From: Nocardia carnea
GTDB taxonomy: Bacteria; Actinomycetota; Actinomycetes; Mycobacteriales; Mycobacteriaceae
Reading direction: 5' to 3'
NCBI RefSeq assembly: GCF_029868325.1
Contig: NZ_JARWNW010000251.1
Span: forward strand, 1-64,000
Length of the DNA stretch: 64,000 nt
Part shown: positions 17,929 to 25,772 of the stretch, piece by piece
Layout of the letters: each line of letters opens with the position of its first letter
How positions within the stretch are numbered: the stretch's first letter is position 1
Notes under the pieces: model-generated
Told to the model about the DNA's origin: nothing
Databases searched by the model: none
Seen by the model: only the letters and a program-made list of their open reading frames with translations
Translations under genes and position numbers: made by a program

Positions 17929-20516
17929 GGTTCGATCACCGGTTTCACCCGATCCGGGACATCCCAGGCCGCATCCAGGTTCTCCCGGCCCTGGAGATAC
18001 TTCGCCGGTTTGTATTCGTTGTTCTGACCGCCCGCGCTGCCGGCACCCGCACCCGGCGCTCCACCCATCGGTGCACCGCCCATCGGATGCGACGAACCCG
18101 TCGGTGACTGGTAGCCGCCGGCCGTCTCCGTCCCGGGGCCCGCCAGTGCCGCCCGGGGGAACAATTGCGAGCTCTGCGGCTCCGGATAGGGCGACAGCGG
18201 CGGCGTAACGGCACCCGCCGGCACACCCGCACCCCCACCGGTGCCGCCACCACCGAGCGCGCCGGCCAGCTGATCCAGTTGCTCGCGCGCCGGATCCAGC
18301 ATGCCTTGTAGATGCTGTTGCAGCTGGGCCGGATCGAGCATTCGAGCCAGCTCTTCCATACCGGGAAGTCCGTTACCGAGCTGGGTGAATGCCTGGATGC
18401 CCTGGGTGAGCAGGTTGGACAGGATACCCAGCGGGTCCTGGCCGGCCGCGCTGGATCCGCCGGCGCCGGTACTGGAAGCACCGGAGTCGCGGCCACCCGC
18501 ACCGCCCTCACCGGTCACCGATTCGAGCAGGTCACCGGCCGAGGAATCCTCGCCGAACAGCGTTTCCGCCGAACCGTACGGCGAATTCTCGTCGTACAGC
18601 GACGACAGCGGCGTGTTCTTCAACTCTTCCGGCATTTCCTCCAGCGGTATACCGGTGAGTTCGGACAGGGCATCGGCCAGACTCGGGTCGCCCGAACCGT
18701 CCGACGCCGTGATCTTACGATTCTTCAGCGATTCCGGCAGCTGGGATTCCGGGAGGCCGGTGAGTTTGCTGAGAATATCGGCGGCCGTGGGGTTCTTCGG
18801 CATCTTGCCACCCCCGAACGCGCCGAAACCACCGCCGGAGGAACCGTGCTCACTACCGCCCCCGGAAGAACCGGAGCCGCCCAAGCCGCCACCGGAGGAC
18901 CCGTAACCACTCCGGCCGGGACCGAGGCTACTGCTGTTACCGCCGAGACCTGCCCCCGAAGAACCGCCCATGAATTCCTCGGCGGAGGGCATTTCGGGTA
19001 TCGAGGGAATCTGCGATCCCGTTCCCCCGCCGCCCTGCGAACCACCTCCGCCGGATTTCCCGGAGGACCCGGTCGGGCTCGACTGCCCCGAAGACAGATT
19101 GGGGATCGACGACGGGCTGGAACCCGACCCACCCGAACCCAACCCAGCACGTGAACCGGACCCACCTGGGCCGGAACCCACACCACCACCGGTCGGACCG
19201 CCGGAACCGGAGCTACCGCCCGGCCCGCTACCGGACCCCGCTCCGCCGCCGTAGCCCGAGCCGCTTGCGCCTTGCTCGTTCTGCGCGTCCTCGTAGCCTT
19301 GCTCGTAGCCGTCGTCGTACCCGTCTTGGTAGCCGGAACCGCTACCGCTACCACTACCGGCCCCACTGCCGGAGCCATCGCCACTACCGGAACCACTACC
19401 ACCACCGGAACCGCTACCACTGTCGGAGCCGTCGCCGCTACCGGAACCGGAACCATCGCCACTGCCGGAGCCGTCACCACTACCGGAACCACTACCACCA
19501 CCGGAACCGTCGCCACTACCGGAACCATCGCCCTTGCCGCTGCCTGCATCCTTCGTGACCGGACCGTCCAGCAGCGGCATACTCTCCGCCGTGTTCTTCA
19601 TACCCGTGAGATACGTCTTCTCGAGGGCGGTGCGGAAATTGTCGGTGAGGTTGTCGCAGCCGTACTCCGTATCCGTATCCGCAGGCATGACTTTCTTGGT
19701 CTCGTGCAACCAATGCGCCGTGTAATCGAGCAGTTTGCTCACCTGGACGATCGAGGTGAACAAAGGTTCCATATTCTCCTGGTAGGCGGTGACGGCATCG
19801 GCCGCACCCTCCGCACCCGAGCCCGTCCAGGACCGGTTCAAGGCCGCGATACCGTCCACGAATGTGGACAGCTTGGTATCGAGGTCGGTACCGAAAGACA
19901 TCCAGGTGGCCGCATTGTCCATCACCGGTTGCGCCTGGATGGCCTGGCCCAGGTCGTACATCTCCTGGAGCGTCACCGAATCCTTGGCCTCCACGGTCAC
20001 CACGGATCCCGGATCCTTGTCCGGGAAATCCTTGATCGTCGAGGGGAATTCGGTGGTGGATACGCTCTCGAAACCCTGATTATCGGCCTTGGCCTCACCG
20101 AGGTCGGTGCCGTCGGTGCTCGGCTTGTACGACTGCGGGTTACCCGGGAACTTCACCTCACCGAGGCCTTTGAAGGCATCCGCGGAATCCGTTTCGGCAT
20201 TGTCGTAGGCTTTGCCGGCGGCGATGAACAGATCACCCAATTCGCGCACGATCTTGGCGTGTTCGTTGAGGACGGTGCTGAGCCGGGTGGCTTTCTTACT
20301 GAAGACCTCGGCGAGTTCCCGGCCGGAATTGAGCGTGCCGAACGGCGCGAGATCGTTCAGGCCGACCTGCGCAACCGCATCCGCCATACCCAGCAGGTCA
20401 TCGTGCAGATCAGCGGCGGCCTGGGCACTTTTCAGCGCGTCGGCCGGCACGAACTCCAGCTTGCCGCCGGTCACCTGCCCCGTCAGCCCTGTGATGAGTC
20501 CCGGATCGAGAGGCAT
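17925..20516 (-). CDS. EspB-like PE-PPE-type ESX substrate with Gly/Ser repeat tail
   Basis: 863-residue protein. Residues 1-110 look like a PE-type helical hairpin ending in a YxxxE secretion motif (AGKAYDNAETD, Tyr104). Residues about 180-280 look PPE-like, with a WxG turn at Trp230 (LNRSWTGSGAEGA). PE and PPE parts in one chain, beside a YbaB gene, is the arrangement of mycobacterial EspB and EspL; the fold match is my inference from motif order. From about 325 the protein is an almost pure Gly/Ser/Asp repeat, then YQDGYDDGYEQGYEDA (about 396-411), then low-complexity Gly/Ser/Pro with two LTG-type acidic segments (SKLTGLPESQLPESL, SELTGIPLEEMPEEL). The start is ATG at 20516 behind AAAGGTGA; GTG at 20525 is the alternative. 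Confidence 0.75.
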   Translation of the reverse strand: MPLDPGLITGLTGQVTGGKLEFVPADALKSAQAAADLHDDLLGMADAVAQVGLNDLAPFGTLNSGRELAEVFSKKATRLSTVLNEHAKIVRELGDLFIAAGKAYDNAETDSADAFKGLGEVKFPGNPQSYKPSTDGTDLGEAKADNQGFESVSTTEFPSTIKDFPDKDPGSVVTVEAKDSVTLQEMYDLGQAIQAQPVMDNAATWMSFGTDLDTKLSTFVDGIAALNRSWTGSGAEGAADAVTAYQENMEPLFTSIVQVSKLLDYTAHWLHETKKVMPADTDTEYGCDNLTDNFRTALEKTYLTGMKNTAESMPLLDGPVTKDAGSGKGDGSGSGDGSGGGSGSGSGDGSGSGDGSGSGSGDGSDSGSGSGGGSGSGSGDGSGSGAGSGSGSGSGYQDGYDDGYEQGYEDAQNEQGASGSGYGGGAGSGSGPGGSSGSGGPTGGGVGSGPGGSGSRAGLGSGGSGSSPSSIPNLSSGQSSPTGSSGKSGGGGSQGGGGTGSQIPSIPEMPSAEEFMGGSSGAGLGGNSSSLGPGRSGYGSSGGGLGGSGSSGGGSEHGSSGGGFGAFGGGKMPKNPTAADILSKLTGLPESQLPESLKNRKITASDGSGDPSLADALSELTGIPLEEMPEELKNTPLSSLYDENSPYGSAETLFGEDSSAGDLLESVTGEGGAGGRDSGASSTGAGGSSAAGQDPLGILSNLLTQGIQAFTQLGNGLPGMEELARMLDPAQLQQHLQGMLDPAREQLDQLAGALGGGGTGGGAGVPAGAVTPPLSPYPEPQSSQLFPRAALAGPGTETAGGYQSPTGSSHPMGGAPMGGAPGAGAGSAGGQNNEYKPAKYLQGRENLDAAWDVPDRVKPVIEP
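19335..19560 (-). repeat. Gly/Ser-coding simple repeat in the EspB-like gene
   Basis: About 225 bases are built from short CCGGAACC/CACTACCGG-type units that on the minus strand encode alternating GSG, DGSG and GGGS blocks (residues about 325-395 of the host protein). Unit boundaries drift, which suggests slippage-driven expansion. It is an in-frame flexible linker, not a separate element, and is likely to vary in length between strains. Confidence 0.75.
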
Positions 20517-20602
20517 AAGAGTCACCTTTGTCTATCGGAAATACTGCCTCGCCCGCGCCATCGGACCGCGCGGCAGCCCGGGCTCGCCGCCGCGCGTGGT
20601 TG

Positions 20603-21082
20603 TCAATCCCGGTCCGCGACCACCGAGTGAGGGCCCGCGTCGTCCGGTTCGTCCGGCTTGTTGCCGGGCCAGTCCGGCGAGTCCGGCGACATTGTGGGCG
20701 TCGGCGGCGGCTGCGGGATCAGGCCGCCGAGATCCGGTGCCCCTTCGATCATCTCGGACAACTTCGGCATCGAGTTCCGGTGCGTCAGCAGCGGGTCCAT
20801 CAGCTCCCGGGCCTTCTGCTGCACCTGGGCCGCCGCGTCCTGAACTGCCTTGGTGACGGCCGCCGCGATCTCGTCCATGGTCAGGTCGAGAACATCGTCG
20901 GCGAACTTGGTATCGATGAGGACACCGTCGGCATTCACCGTCACCTCGATCCGCTTGTCCTCGGCGAGAACTGTCGCGGTGAGCAACGAACGCTTCTTCT
21001 GAACTTCGGCGATACCGCGCATCTGATGACTCAGGCCGGACAGCATCGTCGCCATATCCTCTTGCAGACGTTCGTTCACCAC
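20603..21082 (-). CDS. YbaB/EbfC family (EspL-like) protein
   Basis: 159-residue protein of the YbaB/EbfC nucleoid-protein fold. The conserved core runs from LSHQMRGIAEVQKKRSLLTATVLAEDKRIEVTVNADG to a helix with ITKAVQDAAAQVQQKAREL-type sequence (about 75-95), followed by a Pro-rich tail of about 45 residues. In mycobacterial ESX-1, EspL has this fold and is encoded next to EspB, supporting a secretion-locus role instead of general DNA binding. It starts with two consecutive GTG codons (21082 or 21079) behind CTGAGGTAG and is the first gene after a palindromic upstream element. It precedes the EspB-like gene by about 85 bases. Confidence 0.78.
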   Translation of the reverse strand: MVNERLQEDMATMLSGLSHQMRGIAEVQKKRSLLTATVLAEDKRIEVTVNADGVLIDTKFADDVLDLTMDEIAAAVTKAVQDAAAQVQQKARELMDPLLTHRNSMPKLSEMIEGAPDLGGLIPQPPPTPTMSPDSPDWPGNKPDEPDDAGPHSVVADRD

Positions 21083-21161
21083 CGCGCTACCTCAGTCCCT
21101 TCCGGTCCGGGAGGCGGCGCTCCACACCGAAGCGCACCCTTGCGGATTACAGCGCACGACA

Positions 21162-21198
21162 TTGAATTCTCGGTGGCGTGCATGCGAATTCGGCGCGA
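21162..21198. promoter_or_regulatory. Palindromic element upstream of the espL/espB-like genes (copy A)
   Basis: Two GAATTC hexamers at 21164-21169 and 21186-21191 have centres exactly 22 bp apart (two helical turns). The spacing and most of the surrounding bases are repeated upstream of the CpnT-like gene (copy B, 25193-25229). The proximal hexamer is 82 bp from the YbaB gene start. A shared operator or promoter element is the simplest reading; the binding protein is unknown. Confidence 0.5.
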
Positions 21199-21217
21199 TA
21201 CCAAGGCTTCGAGGTGA

Positions 21218-21538
21218 TCAGAACCGGCTGTCCATCTCGTTCAGCTGATCGACCGCATCGCGCTGCCCGGTGGCGAACGCGCCGAACGTGCCGCCGATCC
21301 CGTCGACACCGTCCAACAGATTCGGTTTCGAGGTGCCGTACCCATCGTTGTTCTTACCGTTGATGAACTTTTCGCCCATCGAATCGTTACCCCACGGCTG
21401 CTTCGTCGAGTCGTTCTCGATCCCGTCCAGCCGGTCACGGAGTCGTTTCCCGACGGCCAGCACCGAATCCGACAACTCCTGGGTCAGATCCGCCGCATGT
21501 CCCAACGCCCGCCGATCCACCTCTACGCGATCCGCCAT
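21218..21538 (-). CDS. WXG100-like type VII secretion protein
   Basis: Small helical protein of 106 residues, the length of WXG100 (ESAT-6-like) family members. A first amphipathic helix (about 8-38, LGHAADLTQELSDSVLAVGKRL) is followed by a turn containing PWGNDSMGEKF, where WGN stands in the place of the WxG motif. A Gly-rich loop and a second helix (FGAFATGQRDAVDQLNEM) follow. Such proteins are exported as helical hairpins by ESX systems. The gene lies 31 bases after the large CpnT-like gene on the same strand and probably encodes its partner. It has a normal ATG start preceded by GGAGGAGATC. Confidence 0.7.
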   Translation of the reverse strand: MADRVEVDRRALGHAADLTQELSDSVLAVGKRLRDRLDGIENDSTKQPWGNDSMGEKFINGKNNDGYGTSKPNLLDGVDGIGGTFGAFATGQRDAVDQLNEMDSRF

Positions 21539-21569
21539 GATCTCCTCCTCACCGCCGGCTCACGCCGGT

Positions 21570-24500
21570 TCATTTCAAGGTGAACGGCACATCGACCGAG
21601 GAGCTCCCCCGGCCCGCGCCGCCGAACATTTCTCCGGGTGCCACCACCGTGCCGTCCGGCACCACCGCGCCGGACGGAATCACCGCGCCCTCACCTACCA
21701 CCACGTCGTTGCCGACCTGGGCACCCGGATGAACCACCACCCCCCGCGCCAGGACGGTGCCGGCGCCGATGACGGCGTCGCTCTCCACCGACACACCCGA
21801 CTGGACGACGGCGCCTCGACCGATCCGCACACCGTCGCCGACGACCGCACCGGCATCCACCTGTGCGCCCGGCTCGATCGTCGCCCCGGGGTCGACCTTC
21901 GCCTCGGGATGTATCACCGGCGGCTCCGGCGGATCGTCGGGCGGTTGCTCGCCCGGATCGGTTCCCGCCGGTACCGCGTTCTCGGGTAGCCAGCCCTCAC
22001 CCGCGGAATCCGGTGCCCGGAACTCGGGGATCGGGTAGGGCACCTTCATCGGCCAGCGCTGCGGTCGCGGTTTACCGCGCACATCCTTGCCCTCGCCGAT
22101 GAAATGCGGGTCCCGGTTCTCGTCGAACCAAGCCCGGGCAGCCTGATAGTGCTCCACCGAATTTCGTTCCAATCCCAGGACCTGCCACATCTCCGGCGGC
22201 CGGGTCCGGTCGCCGTCGCCCAGCCCGGCGGGCACCCTGTTCCACTGTTGCTGGAGCGTGTGATCGATCTGCTGCTGCAGATCGTCCATCGCAGCCTGCC
22301 GCTGCTCCCGCTGCTCCGGCGTTTGCTGGTTCTCCTGCTCATGGATCGACCGCAATTCATCCAACTGCCGCCGGCGCTCGCGCTGCTCTCGCAACTCTGC
22401 TTCGTGCTGCTGTAGCCGTGCCACCTGCTCGCGCAACCACCTCTGATGCGCGATCTGCTCCGCCCGATCCGGTCGAAGCAATCGCCCCGAAGGCGGACGG
22501 TCCGGATCCGGCCCCGGCGGCGGAGGCGTACCCGGCGGGGGTGGCGTACCCGGCGGCGGGGTTCCAGGAGGCGACGGCGTACCCGGAGGTGAGTGCGGCG
22601 GAGGCGGCGGCGGTGAGTGCGGCGGAGGCGGCGGCGTGTCCTCACGACGCACCACCGACGGATCCGGCGGCAACGGCGCATCCTCACCACGCACCACCGA
22701 CGGATCCGGCGGCAACGGCGCATCCTCATCCGCACGCAGCGACGGCGACCCTGCCCTCGAGAGGTCCGGGGACCCCGCACGCGACGGCGGCAGCCCCAGC
22801 CTCGACGGGTCGGGCGAACCCGCAGACGAAGGCGGCAACCCCACACGCGACGGATCCGGCGGCGGGGTTCCCGGCGGCGGTGGCGTACCCGGCGGCGGCG
22901 TATCCCCTCGCGACGACAACGGCGGCCCGCCGGTCGATGACGAATCACCCTGCGGCGCCGGCGTGCCGGAACTGCCCAACGGCGATACGTTCCTGTCCAG
23001 CGGGCGGTCGAAGATACTGTCGCCATCCGGCAACGGGGACACCGAGCGCACCGCCGCCCGGTCCGGCGGCGAGGGCGCGCCCTCATCTGCACGCGGCGGC
23101 AGTGCCCCTGTCACCGAGGGATCCGACGATCCGGCACGCGACGGCGGCACCCCCGCGGCCGACGGCGGCGCACCCGCACGCGACGGATCCGCTGGCCCTG
23201 TCGTCGAGAAGTCCGGCGACCCCGCGCGCGACGGCGGCAACGCAAACCCTTCCAGCAACCGCGACGGCGGCGGTAGCGGGCGCACCGGTATCGGGTGATG
23301 TAGAGGCGGCGTATCCCCTCGCGACGACAACGGTGGCCCGCCGGTCGGCGACGAATCGCCCCGCGACGGTGATGGGGGCCCACCGGTCACCCCGGAATCA
23401 CCCCGTGGCGCCGGCGTGCCCGGACCGCTCAACGGCGATACGTTCCCGTCCAGCGGGCGGTTGAAGATACTGTCGTCATCAGCCAACGGGGACACCGAAC
23501 GCATCCCGTCCACTCCCGGAGCCGGCGACCCGGCGAGCGGAGTGGCGTCGTACAAATCTGCGGACGTATCGGACCCCCAGTCGTGGATTCCCCTGGTCTC
23601 GAAGCCGCCCGGCCCGGGGTCTCGTGGGCCGCCGAACGACGTGCCTCCTTCGGCTCCCCACGCCGATGTCTCCCCGGTCGTCGAGAACCAGTGACTGTGC
23701 GGCAAAGGCGAGAACTCCGGTGCCGAATGCGACCGTCCTGGACCACCGGTCTCACCGAAAGCCCCTTCTGCACCATGACCACCGAATCCGGCACTGCCAC
23801 CCGGCGCAAAACCACCCCCACCGAACTCACCACCACCACCCGGAGTAATTCCCGAAGCCGCGATGACTCCGCGTCCATCCGCCTCGCTTCCTTCGCGGCT
23901 CCCCTCGCGGCTCACCTCCGGGCTCCCTCCCCGGCTCACCTCCGGGCTCCCTCCCCGGGTCCCCTCGTGTCCACCGTCCCGGTCCCCTCCCCCGCCGTCC
24001 CCGGTACCGGCATTGCCGGCGAATAACCCCGGCCCCTCATATTTCGACAAGAACCACGCATTTCCGCGCAACCAGGAGTCTTTCCGGAAGGCCGACCTGT
24101 TGGTGAAGCCGTCGGTCGTTTGTGGCACATAGCTGTTGAAAGCCGAGGCACCGCGGGCCCCGCCCACCAGCGCGCCCTGGGCGAAGTTCCCGACCCAGCC
24201 CGGCCCGTTGGTGAACGCCGAGAAATCGCCGCCGGCGGCCAGGGCCGTGGCCAAGTTGCCGAATACCGCCCCGAATCCGTCGGACATGGCGCCGATGAAC
24301 ATTCCGTTCGCCGTCCGGCCGGCAACATTGTTCAGGTATTTTCCCGCCACCTTCTCGATACCTTCGCCCAGGTACCGGCCGAACTCCCGGGCCGGGATGG
24401 CTCCGGCGGCGCCACCGAGAGCGGACAGGCCGAACTCCTGCCCGTTGAACGAGCGTCGTTTACCGTCGGCGATCTGTCCGGCTTGGATACTGCCGTTGAT

Positions 24501-25121
24501 CGCCATCGGGACGACCGCGCCTTCCGCGGCCCGGGCACCGTACACACCCCAGCCCTTCGCGGTGGGCCAGCCGGGATTGCCTTTTGCCAGCTCTTTCCAG
24601 AAATGGCGCTGTGTGGTCGGCGCTCCCGCCCGCCGGGCGATGTTCTGGATGGTCTTCTGCACAAAGTCCTGAATGATCTTGAGGTACGACCGGGTGGAGG
24701 CGATCGCGGCCGCCTCCACCGCGGGGGCGGTCGGCGGAAACAGCCAGGCCCAGGCGATTTCGATGGCAAGCCAACAGAGGGTGACGATGATGGTGAGTTT
24801 GGTGGCCTGTAACTCGGTGCCCATATCGAAGGTCGAACCGTATTGGGCTTCCATCGAGGTGGCCAGTTGCTCCAGCGATTGGTCACCGCTGCGCAGCATG
24901 TCGTAGCGGGCACCCATTTCGGTGCGGGCGTCTCCCTCTTCGTAGGCCTCCATGGTGGCATGTTTGGCGTCGTCGATCTTTACGAGCAGGTCGAGGAGTT
25001 CTTTGCTCGCCTCCTGCCAAGCCGCGGCGACTTCCCAGGCTTTGTCCTCGTCGCCGTCCGGCCACTGTGCACCCGCTATCCAGCCGAGCCACCGGAGCTC
25101 GGGAGGGAGGTACAAACTCAT
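21570..25121 (-). CDS. CpnT-like type VII secretion substrate with C-terminal hexapeptide-repeat beta-helix
   Basis: 1183-residue mosaic protein. Residues 1-110 match the CpnT-type WXG100-like N-terminal domain (LRWLGWIAGAQWPDGDEDKAWEVA, WPDGDED at 20-26), followed by a hydrophobic helix (about 109-128) and a Gly/Ala-rich amphipathic region to about 360. A long Pro/Ser/Gly/Asp linker with internal repeats and poly-Pro follows, then a charged Gln/Glu/Arg coiled coil (REQVARLQQHEAELREQ). The C-terminus (about 1070-1165) is 16 consecutive hexapeptides of the [IVL]-x-x-G/D-x-x type, which fold as a left-handed beta-helix. Most family members end in a toxin domain; this tail is unusual. The start is the ATG behind GGAGCTGCGCT; the frame is open further upstream but non-conserved. 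Confidence 0.78.
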   Translation of the reverse strand: MSLYLPPELRWLGWIAGAQWPDGDEDKAWEVAAAWQEASKELLDLLVKIDDAKHATMEAYEEGDARTEMGARYDMLRSGDQSLEQLATSMEAQYGSTFDMGTELQATKLTIIVTLCWLAIEIAWAWLFPPTAPAVEAAAIASTRSYLKIIQDFVQKTIQNIARRAGAPTTQRHFWKELAKGNPGWPTAKGWGVYGARAAEGAVVPMAINGSIQAGQIADGKRRSFNGQEFGLSALGGAAGAIPAREFGRYLGEGIEKVAGKYLNNVAGRTANGMFIGAMSDGFGAVFGNLATALAAGGDFSAFTNGPGWVGNFAQGALVGGARGASAFNSYVPQTTDGFTNRSAFRKDSWLRGNAWFLSKYEGPGLFAGNAGTGDGGGGDRDGGHEGTRGGSPEVSRGGSPEVSREGSREGSEADGRGVIAASGITPGGGGEFGGGGFAPGGSAGFGGHGAEGAFGETGGPGRSHSAPEFSPLPHSHWFSTTGETSAWGAEGGTSFGGPRDPGPGGFETRGIHDWGSDTSADLYDATPLAGSPAPGVDGMRSVSPLADDDSIFNRPLDGNVSPLSGPGTPAPRGDSGVTGGPPSPSRGDSSPTGGPPLSSRGDTPPLHHPIPVRPLPPPSRLLEGFALPPSRAGSPDFSTTGPADPSRAGAPPSAAGVPPSRAGSSDPSVTGALPPRADEGAPSPPDRAAVRSVSPLPDGDSIFDRPLDRNVSPLGSSGTPAPQGDSSSTGGPPLSSRGDTPPPGTPPPPGTPPPDPSRVGLPPSSAGSPDPSRLGLPPSRAGSPDLSRAGSPSLRADEDAPLPPDPSVVRGEDAPLPPDPSVVRREDTPPPPPHSPPPPPPHSPPGTPSPPGTPPPGTPPPPGTPPPPGPDPDRPPSGRLLRPDRAEQIAHQRWLREQVARLQQHEAELREQRERRRQLDELRSIHEQENQQTPEQREQRQAAMDDLQQQIDHTLQQQWNRVPAGLGDGDRTRPPEMWQVLGLERNSVEHYQAARAWFDENRDPHFIGEGKDVRGKPRPQRWPMKVPYPIPEFRAPDSAGEGWLPENAVPAGTDPGEQPPDDPPEPPVIHPEAKVDPGATIEPGAQVDAGAVVGDGVRIGRGAVVQSGVSVESDAVIGAGTVLARGVVVHPGAQVGNDVVVGEGAVIPSGAVVPDGTVVAPGEMFGGAGRGSSSVDVPFTLK
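21627..21914 (-). repeat. Sixteen-unit hexapeptide repeat (beta-helix) coding region
   Basis: The last domain of the CpnT-like gene reads as uninterrupted hexads such as IHPEAK, VDPGAT, IEPGAQ, VDAGAV, VGDGVR, IGRGAV, ending VPDGTV, VAPGEM. This is the hallmark of left-handed parallel beta-helix proteins (acyl- and acetyltransferases, gamma carbonic anhydrases). No histidine triad typical of carbonic anhydrase and no obvious acceptor-binding loop is seen, so a structural role is as likely as catalysis. Confidence 0.85.
22649..22728 (-). repeat. 42-bp tandem duplication in the Pro-rich linker
   Basis: A 38-base segment at 22649-22686 recurs at 22691-22728 with a 42-base period, encoding two copies of DAPLPPDPSVVR plus flanking residues. 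It lies in the Pro-rich linker of the CpnT-like gene, next to repeated GTPP and PHSPP units, and points to recent in-frame linker expansion. Confidence 0.75.
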
Positions 25122-25192
25122 AGCAGCGCAGCTCCGACGGCTCGGGATCGCGGACCAGGGTCGGTAGACCGGTTCGATTCTGGCGTGCGCCG

Positions 25193-25229
25193 TTGAATTC
25201 TCCATGGCGCGCAGGCGAATTCGAACCGA
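25193..25229. promoter_or_regulatory. Palindromic element upstream of the CpnT-like gene (copy B)
   Basis: GAATTC hexamers at 25195-25200 and 25217-25222 have centres 22 bp apart, exactly as in copy A (21162-21198). About 29 of 37 positions agree with copy A, including the TGGCG core and flanking CGA. The proximal hexamer lies 74 bp from the CpnT-like start. The same position relative to two separate transcription blocks suggests a shared regulator. Confidence 0.5.
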
Positions 25230-25259
25230 TTTCCCGGAGAAGCCGCCCGTGCGAGCCCT

Positions 25260-25401
25260 GGCCGTAATCAAGAAACCGCACGCTGCTGGTGTCGATGATG
25301 GTGCTGGTGGGGGTCGCGGCGGTTTCGTGCCATTCGTAGCGGCAGGGGTGTGGAAATCGCTCAGCAGGGAACGTTGCAGGTCAGGGACGAACGCCGAGTC
25401 G
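25260..25401 (-). pseudogene. Remnant of the 3' end of a Stealth-type gene
   Basis: About 142 bases closely match 29184-29327, the last codons and stop region of the Stealth-type gene (roughly 90% by eye). In the minus sense one frame reads RYEWHETAATPTSTIIDTSS, against RYERHETAAPPSSAIIDTSS in the intact gene, and an adjacent frame reads FVPDLQRSL, so it carries an indel. It is a leftover from duplication or recombination at this island edge. Confidence 0.75.
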
Positions 25402-25408
25402 TGGCGGG

Positions 25409-25590
25409 CCGGACCCAGCGTGCTGTTCCGCGCCGATTCCGGTGGCGGCACCCACGAATTCCTCGCCTACTGCCACCGCCGCCGAGTCCAGGACGGCCAT
25501 GTCGATATACGCAACTCAAAGAACACGGCAGGCCCCGCGCTGATCTTCACCCAGGATGTGTGGGACGCCTTCACGCTCGAATCCAGGTAG
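25409..25590 (+). pseudogene. Chimeric remnant: IS1380-like transposase piece joined to a DUF397 tail
   Basis: The plus-strand frame ending at 25590 reads VLFRADSGGGTHEFLAYCHRR, like the RADSAGGTHxFL catalytic-core segment of IS1380-family transposases. It then runs directly into DGHVDIRNSKNTAGPALIF and a TQDVWDAF ending, the typical C-terminus of DUF397 proteins that accompany XRE regulators in actinobacteria. Neither half is complete and no start is convincing. Assignments rest on motif recognition only. Confidence 0.55.
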
Positions 25591-25772
25591 GTGGTTCCGC
25601 CTTCTCTGCCTGAAGTCGCTCACTCGGGACGACGCCGCGCCCATTCCTGGTCGTCTTGTGGGCACGGCTCAGCCATAGCGAGCCACCGCCAGTATTGCTC
25701 GGTGGAATCAGGCGCCGGTCCGGCACGTCATACACTTGCGAGCGAAGTATCTGGCAGCTGACGGGAGCAGTA

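Larger units (their letters stand above)
25122..25772. other. Mosaic intergenic region with gene remnants
   Basis: This 650-base gap contains palindrome copy B, a decayed copy of the 3' end of the Stealth gene (25260-25401, minus sense) and a plus-strand fragment joining an IS1380-like transposase piece to a DUF397 tail (about 25409-25590). The promoter of the lipoprotein gene at 25773 lies at its right end, with a possible CATACA -10 box near 25730. No intact gene is supported. Confidence 0.6.

Noticed and set aside
19320..19560. Repeat tract considered as a CRISPR array
   Set aside because: Units are short, drifting and in frame as Gly/Ser codons; there are no regular 28-37 base repeats with unique spacers.
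21570..21914. C-terminal hexapeptide region considered as a separate acetyltransferase gene
   Set aside because: No stop, start or ribosome site separates it from the rest of the frame; it is in frame with the linker and coiled coil.
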